From: Rehmannia glutinosa
Lineage: Eukaryota > Streptophyta > Magnoliopsida > Lamiales > Orobanchaceae
Direction: 5' to 3'
Assembly: GCA_016081115.2 (NCBI GenBank)
Contig: JABTTQ020002552.1
Location: forward strand, 372,001-436,000
DNA: 64,000 bases
Shown here: positions 55,842-64,000 of the stretch, piece by piece
Numbering within the stretch: position 1 is the first letter of the stretch
Layout: every line of letters begins with the position of its first letter
Notes under the pieces: model-generated
The model's input: only the letters and a program-made list of their open reading frames with translations
Databases searched by the model: none
Told to the model about the DNA's origin: nothing
Program-made: the position numbers and the translations under genes

Positions 55842-57813
55842 TGCCTCTTTTGATTTGTGTGAGTGATTCCGTACCTTCTAAATGTCACACAGGTGCATCT
55901 AAGGGTCTCCTATAAACATGTCCAAACCATCTTAATCATGTTTCTCTAATTTTCTCATCTATTGGTGCTACTCCCACTTTGTTTCTAATGTTTTCATTTC
56001 TTATTCTATCTAATCTAGTGTGTCTGCACATCCATCTTAGCATTCTCATCTCTGCTACCCTCATTTTTTGTTCGTGTTCATATTTAGTCGCCCAGCATTC
56101 TGCTCCATAAAGCATTGCGGGCTTTATGGCCACTTTATAATATTTTCCTTTCAATTTTAATGATATTTTACCATCACAAAGGATAGAAGATGCACTCCTC
56201 GATTTATTCCAACTCGCCTGGATCCTATGTGTGACATCCTTATTGATTTCCCCGTTATCTTCAATTATAGATCCTATGTATTTAAAACTCTTTGTTATAC
56301 TCACTTCATGTCCATTAATTTTAACCTTCGTCTCATTGTTCTTGTTGTTTTTATTAAAGTGGAATTCCATGTATTCTGTTTTAGCCCTACTTATCGTAAA
56401 ACCTTTTGATTCGAGAGCTTCTCTCCAAACTTCCAATTTTGCATTTACTCCTTCCCTTGTTTCATCAATTAAAACTAAATCGTCCGCAAATAGCATGCAT
56501 TCAGGGATGGATTTTTGTAAGTGTTTAGTGATTTCATCAATTATTAGAATAAAAAGGTAAGGGCTTAGAGCGGATCCCTGATGCAAACCTACAGTGTTTG
56601 GGAATTCACTAGATATTCCTGTTGGTGTCCTGATACATGTTATATCATCATACATATCTTTTATGGCATCTATGTAAGCTATTTTTATTCCTCTTTTTTC
56701 CAATACGCGCCACATTATATCCCAGCTGACTCTGTCGTATGCCTTTTCAAGGTCAATAAAAACCATATGTAAATCTTGTTTTCTCTCGTTATATTATTCA
56801 CATAAATGTCTAATTAAGTGTATAGCTTCAATTGTGGACCTTCCTGGCATGAAGCCAAATTGGTTATCTAATATACTAGTTTCATTTCTTATTCTTGCTC
56901 CTATAACCCTTTCCCATAGTTTCATTGTATGACTTATTAATTTATTTCCCTTGTAATTTGCACAATTTTGTATATCCCCTTTGTTTTTATATATAGGTAT
57001 CAATATACTTTTTCTCCATTCATTTGGCATTTTCTTAGTTTCTAGGATAACATTAAATAAATTTGTAAGCCATGCAATTCCAACTCCACCTAGACATTTC
57101 CATGCTTCAATTGGTATATCATCTAGGCCAACTGCCTTGCCAGTTTTCATTTTGTTTAGTGTTTTTTCTGTGTCATGAAGTTGAATCCTACGATAAAAGG
57201 TACGGTTTCTATTCAGTTCAGATTGGCCTAGTTCCCCTAATGTGACTTCATTCTTCGGTTCGTTAAAAAGATTATTGAAATACCTTTTCCATCGATCTTT
57301 TATGTCATCGACTTTCACGAAAATATTATTGTTCTCATCTTTTATGCATTTAATTTGGATTAGATCTCTTGTTTGTTTTTCTCTAAATTTTGCTATTTTA
57401 TATATATTTTTCTCTCCTTCCTTAGTATCTAGTTTTTTTATAGAAATCTTCATATGTCTTGGTTTTGCTTCATATATTGCTCTTCTTACTTCTTTTTTGG
57501 CGTCTTTATATCTTTTAAGATTTTCTTCGTTTTTATAGGAATATAATACTTTATAACTAGTTCGTTTTTCCTTTACCTTCTCTTGGATTTCTTGATTCCA
57601 CCACCATGACTCTTTGTTCCATTTATTACCATTTGACACCCCTAATGTTTTTTTTGCGATCTTTTTCATTTGAGTAGTTACATAGTTCCATGTATCATCG
57701 CCTTTGCCTTCCACTTTCCAATAAATGGTTTCTACAAGAGATTTAACAAAACTATCTCTTTTTTCTTTATTCTTTAAGTTCCACCACTTAATTCTCGATA
57801 TGTTAATTTTCTA
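55842..57813 (-). pseudogene. RTE LINE reverse transcriptase part
   Basis: The minus-strand frame contains the RT: KTGKAVGLDDIPIEAWK, WRKSILIPIYKNKGD, NYKGNKLISHTMKLWERVI, QFGFMPGRSTIEAI, HMVFIDLEKAYDRV, LHQGSALSPYLF and the catalytic FADD (56479-56490), then WGAECW-like YGAECWATK and RMLRWMCRHTRLDRIRN. Only three in-frame stops break it: TAG at 57811-57813, TAA near 56794 and TGA at 55936. The frame then continues to the LARD junction at 55842. It is well preserved for a LINE, so the copy is young compared with the L1. Confidence 0.85.
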
Positions 57814-58700
57814 TCTCTTTAACTGTATGTTAATAAGTTTGATATCCAAAACTAGTAGTCTATTTTGGGTGGTGAGGCTTTCTCCAGGTAGTACTTTGCA
57901 ATCTTTGCATATTTTTCTATCACTTTTTCTAGTTAGGAAGTAGTCAATTTGTGATTTGTTAAGACCACTTTTAAATGTAATTAAATGTTCGTCTCTTTTT
58001 TTAAAGAAGTTATTACCTATAATGAAATCATAAGCAACTGCAAAGTCTAGGATGGTTCTACCCTCATTGTTACGGCTAAAGCCATATCCTCTATGGACCC
58101 TTTCATAATCTTCATTATCCTTCCCCACGTGTCCATTTAAGTCTCCACCTATGATGATTTTTTTCATTTTGAGGGATTGATTGCATTAGGGTTTCTAAAT
58201 CTTCCCAAAATTTAGCCTTATTAGCATCATTTATTCCTACTTGAGGTGCATATACACTAACAATATTTATAAGTTCGTTACCTACTACAATTTTAAGGGT
58301 TATGATTCTATCTCCTTTTCTAGTTACTCCTACCACTTGATCTATGAAGAGAGGATCTGCAATCACCCCATTCCTAGTTCTATCCTTTCCACTATACCAA
58401 AATTTATAACCTGCAGTATCTAGTGTCTTAGCTTTCTCGCCTACCCAATTAGTCTCTTGGATACACATAATATCTATGTTTCGTCTTTTCATAATATCTA
58501 CTAGCTCTATAATTTTACCTGTCAAAGTACCTATGGTCCAACTGCCAATTCTATATTTTCTAATTTTCTTGTTATCATTTGTGTTTCTCTTATTAGTGTG
58601 TGAGGGCTCTTGCGTATTTTTCACTACACCCAAGCCCTTATGGAGATGTAGTGGTCCTTGCCAAGACACCGTAGTCGGACCCTGCGGCGCACTCCTTACG
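57814..58700 (-). pseudogene. RTE LINE apurinic endonuclease part
   Basis: Minus strand: RIGSWTIGTLTGKIIELVDIM, then IDIMCIQETNWVGEKA with the catalytic Glu, SVYAPQVG, then a frameshift at about 58160, then IIIGGDLNGHVG (the GDxN motif) and KSGLNKSQIDYFLTRK. This is the APE-type endonuclease order of RTE elements. The protein start is unclear because the upstream reading frame to 58912 runs into flanking DNA. Confidence 0.8.
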
Positions 58701-58848
58701 GGGAGCATCCTAGCCTTATCACGATGTCTTATATGATCCATACCATAAGGAAATGACAAGAGTTTTACGCTGGCTGTCGACCTAGTGCAACCCTCCTCCT
58801 TTATCCGGGCTTGAGACCGGCAACATATAGGCAGGTTGCCCTGTCTAT

Positions 58849-59780
58849 ATACAAATATAAAAATCGAGAGTATCCAGAAACTATTGAATGTAGTTTTCTT
58901 ATTATATCCCAATACCTTATAATACTAATTATATAGTTACGTCTCCCCAATTTATGAGAGAGCTAAGAGCAAGACTCTTCTCTTTTTTTCACCTTTTTGA
59001 GTGTTTGTGTGCCGACTTTTTGGAAAACAATTAAAAAACATGTATTTTACAGGTGATTTATTTAAATATAGAAAAACATGTGTATTTGTGATTCATATAA
59101 ATTCACTAAAAAGCACGTGCGTTGCATGTAATATATTTAACTTAATTAATATAAAAAAGCAATTGTGATGTGTATGTAATTCATATGACGATTTCAGAAA
59201 AAAGCACGCATGTTTCACGTGATTCATAAAACTTTAGTAATGGCACGAATATTGCACGCGACTCATATATATAATGTTTTTAATTGCAAATGTCAACTCA
59301 AATTCTTTTATATTTGTGCATAAATGTACTCATAATGATTTTAAATTGGTGAAGATATAGAATTTCAGTAAGATTGATATTGAAAGTTAACAATGGATTA
59401 CAACATTGGCATGACACTAATCTCGTTTCCCATTTCATACAATATTTTCCTACATTCCAGTTTCTCTGTCACAAAACCGTATATTTAAGTTAATTTCATG
59501 TGATAAGACATGTAAACTAATTGTGAGTGAAGGTGAAAAGCAAAACATGCTAGTTAATCTCTTTCCTCCAAACAATATTATTACGGGGTTCTATGGTAGA
59601 ATGCACCATTGAACAGACATTGTTGCATTTCAAGAGAGCATTATTTTGGGAAAATCTTAAGGAGAGTATATCATGTATTGCTTGGGTGAAAGGTACATAG
59701 TGTAAGCCTCACATATATATATATATATATATATATGGGCCAAAATACATGCATCAGCAAGAAAAGAATAAAATGATGAA
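58849..59780. repeat. Duplicated block, copy B
   Basis: A diverged copy of 21711-22405 plus 29316-29560. It reads through the site at 59521-59545 without the L1, so it is an empty site. A (TA)n run at 59711-59736 is extra. On its left it joins the RTE TSD. Confidence 0.8.
59711..59736. repeat. (AT)n microsatellite
   Basis: About 13 AT units. Confidence 0.85.
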
Positions 59781-60297
59781 AATATATGCCTACCTAGTAC
59801 CGTGAGTGGACAGGGCTATACCAACGTTTACTGGGGAATATTTACAGAATAATGAATGTAACAGTAACAGATGAGATGAATCATGAATTAATGGGATTAA
59901 GGAATAATACTATATCTGGTAATAGTTCAAATTATCTTTCAGTACTAGGGTCTGGATTTTTGCATTGGGAAAATGACCATTTTTACCCTTTTTGAGATAG
60001 GAAAATACTTTTTTATCCAACTTTCATAAAAACCATTTTTCTACCCACTTTTTCAATGAAAGGTCATAAATACTCTTTTTTCTTGGTTTGAAAATATAAT
60101 TTTTCTTTCCTCTTTTCTTCTTTTTTCCAAAGATAATAATCTTCTCTTTTTAGATTCAAGACACGATTGAAAATAAGTTTTAAGTCACTTGAACCATATT
60201 AATGTATTTCTTGCTTCAAATATTTATGTATAATACAGGAAATTCGCTTATTTTTTAGAAGAGAAACAAAAACTGAAATGTTCAACGTGGCAGGATC
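59781..60297. other. Non-coding DNA with MULE-end-like motif
   Basis: GGGAAAATGACCATTTTTAC at 59968 resembles the start of some MULE inverted repeats. No partner is seen before the family-A LTR at 60298. Confidence 0.3.
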
Positions 60298-60554
60298 TAT
60301 AAGTCCAAGCGGCTACGATAATCTAGAGGGGGGATGAATAGATTATCTCCATCTTTTCGATTTCGCCCTCTTTTTCGAACAAAACAAGCCAAGACAATAA
60401 TAAAGTTGCGGGAAGTAAACAACACGCGTCGATTTATAGAGGTTCAACCCACCTAGGGCCTAATCCTCTACCACCCCAATATATCTGGGATGGATCTCAA
60501 AAAGAAAAAAGATTTTATTAATTACCAAAATTAATACAACACCTTACAACATCA

Positions 60555-60773
60555 CCTTGAAGAGCACCACACTATTCTACAACACCACCTTTGAGATTAC
60601 CACAATCTCTTTTGAAGATTACCACAATCTCCAACGGCACCTTGTGAAGATTACCACAATCTTCAACCTTGAAGAATACCAAATTCTTCAACACCTCAAT
60701 AAGAAGATCACCATAATCTTCTTGCACCTATCACCTAGATCATCCAAGTGTGTTCTTACCACAAGGACACTCA
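60555..60773 (-). repeat. Hairpin array in third family-A LTR
   Basis: Units include GAGATT/AATCTC, GAAGATT with partial partner, GAAGATT/AATCTTC, TTGAAGAAT/ATTCTTCAA, AAGAAGAT/ATCTTCTT-type with loop ACCAT in place of ACCAC, and GTGTTCTT/AAGGACAC (7 of 8). Some stems are weakened, as in the GAAGAG/CTATTC unit at the left. Confidence 0.7.
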
Positions 60774-61162
60774 CAAGGATATCTTGTGTTGAATGATAAT
60801 CCAAAATCAAGATTACAACTCGATAATGAATGATACAAATTTGAGTGCAAGTGTAATCAATTAATAAGTCTAGACCTCAAGATGTGAAAGTGATAAGCTA
60901 GGCAAATTACAACAAGAATAAAGACAATGGAGAACAATTGTTTGCTTTGAATGTTCCTTCTTGTGTTGTAGTATTCTCTCTTGTTGTTGTGCTTCAAATC
61001 TTCCTCTGTTTATAGGAGATGATTGATCCTTGATAGGCTTCTCTTGGAATCTGATATCTACAAAAAAATAGCAATTAAAATCAAGATTATAGCTGTTAGA
61101 AATCAATCCCACAAATTAGGGAAAAGCTATCTGCTGCACAACGGTTAGTATTTTGCTGTCAA

Positions 61163-61450
61163 AACATTGGGCGACCGGTCGCGCATTAAAACAGAATTGA
61201 AAAAGAACTAGAAAACGAGCCTGCTGGACCGGTCAGGGTAGGGTCCGACCGGTCGATGCCCTGTCCGACCGGTCGACCCCCCTGGGGACCGGTCCAGGCC
61301 ATATCTTTGCAATATAGGGAGATTACTTCATCCCAGGTACCGGTCGACGGCTCTGTCGACCGGTCGACCTTCTCAAGAAAACTTCTGTCCCTTTTTTTGT
61401 TTCAAAAACTTAACTCCAGGTATAGGTTGCCCTATAGGGCGACCGGTTGA
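61163..61450. promoter_or_regulatory. U3 palindrome cluster, third family-A LTR
   Basis: Repeated GACCGGTCG, GGACCGGTCC, CCGGTCGACC and GCGACCGGT upstream (minus strand) of the TATA variant. Confidence 0.5.
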
Positions 61451-61765
61451 CCTCAAAACATAAGTGTTGTCCAATTTTTTTATCAAAAATAAACTCCAAG
61501 AAATACTCCGATAAATAGTAAAAATATTTTAGACTAATCGGGAGTATTAGGACAACATTTAGAAACATAGTTTGGATGTAAAAACACATTGACACAAAAT
61601 CATTAAAAGCGTTGTCCAATTTTGTCGAAAATGATCTTGAAGAAATACTCCGGAAAAAATTAAAACCATTTTAAATCATTTAGGAGTATTTGCACAATCT
61701 ATAAAAATATTGTTTTGGTATAAAACCAAAATCATCAAAATCATGATAAAATCATTCATCAAACA

Positions 61766-63480
61766 ATCTCCCCTTTTTTGATGATTACAAACCAAAACAA
61801 TTTTGAAAACAAAACATTTTTACCGGTTAAAAAGAACTATCCGTTGTGAGCGACAACATTTCGCGCAATATAAAAACAAGGATGGGAGATATTCAAACAC
61901 ATATAGCAAAAGCTCCCCTTATCAATATGCACAATAAGAGCAATGTAAAAGCAATCAACCACAAGCTAAAAGTTTAGGCTTTACATATTGATCTTAAGTA
62001 CAAGAGCTTATAAGCTCCCCCTGTCAACAAAACATCATTAGACAAGTATATAAGTCCATAATACAACAAATGGACTAAGTATAATCCGCAACTTATGGCT
62101 TTTAGAAGCCATAGTTTATAGCTTCTTTCTCGAGATTATTTTAGCTTCTATGAGCTAATAAGCTTATAACCTATTTCTCCCCCTTTGGAATCATCAAAAA
62201 GAATGTTAGCACGATAAAAATATTATATAATCATATCAAAGTGCGCAACTAAACCGATGTATCGAGATATTTGAACATTTAAGCTTATAGACCAAATAGG
62301 AGGAAAAAGACGATCATACGACTTGTAGAAGCTTATGAAAGCTAATTTGAGTAGCAAAACATGATCTCTATAAGTATATAAGACAATTTAAAACGAGAGA
62401 ATCATGTAGGTGATGAACTTTTCATTGAAACATATTATCGAACACTTGGCGGGCGTCAAAAATTGAAGAAGATATATATAGCCCTTGTAAATGTAATCAA
62501 GCCAAGTTTTTCATCACCAAACGCAATTTTATAAATATCATCCATCAACAATCATCATTCTCAACACAAATATATAAGAATTGCATCAAGAAATATACAT
62601 ATAAGCCAAGTTCTCAAGGGTTCAACCCAATTGAGATAAGGGAGTAGAATTCTTACCATTTAATCGGTGAAGATGATAATGATGAAGATAATCGAGCTAG
62701 ATAATCCCCAAAATATGAAATTTATGCAACAAAACTCATTTGGAGTGAATTGTGTGTGCAAATGACAAAAGGGGTCGAAATAGAGAAGAAAAACACCAAA
62801 ATGGCAAAATACAAGAACGGATACGATTTTAACCAAAAATCTTGCAGTGGGTGACCAGTCCAGGGTTAGGGCGATCGGTCGGAACTATGGGCGCCAGTCG
62901 GCCACCTGACCTTTTGTTTGATCTGTTTTGCAAATCTGAAGTTTGATACAAAAATCTGATTTTTCGCCCCTAAGTTTTAAAAATGTGCAAAATGCAAACG
63001 TAGACCTCATTCAATATACATTATGCCATAATCAAGCTCGAAATGAGGTAAAAGACTCGGCGGTAAATGATTAAAAAGTCCGCGAGTTATTCTTGAGACG
63101 GAATTAAACACATCTCAAGTTTTTGTTAAGCATGCAATCCCTTAGAAAAATATATCGAATCTCAATATGTTTAGTTCGATTATGACGAACCATATTTTGA
63201 AAAATTATTATCACCGGATTAGTTACCCTGAAAATAAGAACGTTTTAAAACTTTGAATAAACAAGCCATAAGAAGAAGTGCCTTTCAAATATTTGAAAAA
63301 TTTCTTTTAACGGCACTTTTAATGAGATTCGTTGGGATTGTTTTTGAACTCGAGTATATAGACATAAGACATAGAAAATGTCGAGTCTAAAAGAGTAATA
63401 AACGAAGATAAACATACCTCGAATTTGTTTGTCACCTGATATGCCTCCCTCAACCTTTATCAATCTTTACATTGGTAGCC
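61766..63480 (-). other. Non-coding 3' internal region of third element
   Basis: It corresponds to 8570-9700 and 11120-11800 of the outer element, without the extra ORF. Repeated CTCCCC tracts lie near the LTR. A weak palindrome cluster with GATCGGTCGG and GGCGCCAGTCGGCC is at 62848-62905. Confidence 0.6.
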
Positions 63481-64000
63481 ATAGAGGTTGAGATGATTCT
63501 TCCTTTTTCAATGCCGAACTTTCTTGAAATATGACCACCTTCTTGGCATTGTTCTACTTGAAGTCCAAGGAAGAAATTTGAGCTCCCCCATCATGATCAT
63601 CTTAAGTTTACCTTGCATCAACTTAGAAGATAACTTGCAAAAAATCATTAGTAGCACCAATATCATCAATATGAGTAAGCACTCTTGCCTCTTTTAAAAA
63701 AAAAAAACAAAGAGAGTAGTATCAACTTTACCTCTTGTAAAATCATTTTGCAAAAGAAATAGCAAAGTTTATCAAACCATACACGGGGTACTTGTTTTAA
63801 ACATAAACAAGGCCTTTTATAAAAATCATTTGGCCTAAAAAATTTCAATCCCAGTAGGTTGTTTTACATAGACTTCTTTTTGAATAAAACCATTTAGAAA
63901 ATTGGATTTAACATCCATTTGGTAAAGCTTGAAATTTTCTTAAAAACAAGAATGAACAAGTAAAATGAGAATAGCTTCAAAAACATGCTATGGATGCAAA
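63480..64000 (-). pseudogene. Copia RT remnant, third element
   Basis: On the minus strand pieces read FKLYQMDVKSNFLNGF and KEVYVKQPTG (63860-63960), then RGKVDTTLFVFF (63690-63740), then a stretch like MIMMGELKFLPWTS (63550-63610). This matches RT between its N-terminal half and the part after YVDD. The YVDD itself and much else are missing. It continues beyond the window. Confidence 0.65.

Larger units (their letters stand above)
45389..58848 (-). mobile_element. Plant RTE-type LINE, split by LARD-like element
   Basis: On the minus strand the 5' end is at 58848 and the 3' end at 45389, finishing in (TTG)n, the usual tail of plant RTE elements. TSD ATACAA is at 45383-45388 and 58849-58854, and agrees with the uninterrupted copy A at about 21710. 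Without the LARD and its extra TSD, it is about 3.17 kb, near full length for the family. One long frame encodes AP endonuclease and RT. Confidence 0.85.
60298..61765 (-). repeat. 3' LTR of third family-A element
   Basis: 1468 bp. Hairpin array 60555-60773, TATA variant complement CTGTTTATA at 61006-61014, palindrome cluster 61163-61450. Confidence 0.85.
60298..64000 (-). mobile_element. Third family-A copia element, cut by window end
   Basis: Minus strand. The 3' LTR 60298-61765 starts TATAAGTCC (G to A change in the terminal TG complement) and its U3 end reads TGTTTGATGAATG on the minus strand, closer to the inner than the outer element. Next come the PPT complement (61766-61785) and further CTCCCC motifs near 61915, 62015 and 62177. 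An internal palindrome cluster at 62848-62905, a spacer, and an RT remnant running off the window follow. There is no extra ORF as in the outer element. Confidence 0.8.

Noticed and set aside
59968..60000. MULE terminal inverted repeat
   Set aside because: No partner end or TSD was found, so it is only mentioned as a motif.

Overview
The window is nuclear DNA of a flowering plant, most likely a eudicot. The signs are tRNA-iMet-primed Ty1/copia elements of Sirevirus type, a Mutator-like (MULE) transposase fragment, a CACTA element carrying a WAT1 (nodulin MtN21) gene fragment, a plant L1 LINE with DUF4283/CCHC ORF1, and a plant RTE LINE. The DNA is AT-rich. I see no intact host gene: almost all of it is nested, decayed mobile elements.

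Layout. 1-1178: 56-bp palindromic tandem repeats, then the N-terminus of a MULE transposase. 1179-14745: non-autonomous copia-type element on the minus strand (outer element, family A), with gag, no recognisable pol, and an extra 448-codon ORF. A second family-A element on the plus strand (inner element, 1454-7344, TSD ACTCT) sits inside its 3' LTR. 14746-16134: minus-strand DUF1985-like fragment, more CACGATAT motifs and non-coding DNA, possibly the other half of the MULE. 16135-20227: CACTA element (TSD TAT) with captured WAT1 exons. 20228-22405: non-coding, with AT repeats. 22406-29315: degenerate L1 LINE. 29316-31263: non-coding. 31264-44867: 13.6-kb Sirevirus-like copia element (TSD TGTTG) with gag, protease, integrase, RT and RNase H remnants plus a 5-kb third coding region. 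44868-45388: minisatellite. 45389-58848: RTE LINE on the minus strand (TSD ATACAA), split by a LARD-like element at 45552-55836 (TSD ACCTC) that has 4.4-kb LTRs and a 1.4-kb non-coding interior. 58849-60297: diverged second copy of the DNA flanking the L1 insertion. 60298-64000: third family-A element, minus strand, cut by the window edge.

How it fits together. The nesting gives an order of events: MULE, then the outer family-A element, then the inner one; and an ancestral duplicated block, with L1 in one copy and RTE then LARD in the other. The most unusual structure is in the LTRs of family A. Downstream of the TATA box, in what should be the 5' leader of the element RNA, seven short inverted repeats lie in a row, almost all with the same 5-nt loop (GTGGT, once TTGGT). 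Stems differ from unit to unit, and between elements at equivalent positions, while most still pair. Upstream of the TATA box the same LTRs carry a cluster of GACCGGTC/GGTCGACC palindromes.

Limits: boundaries come from reading LTR ends, TSDs and repeat alignments by eye. Protein families are assigned from remembered motifs, not searches.
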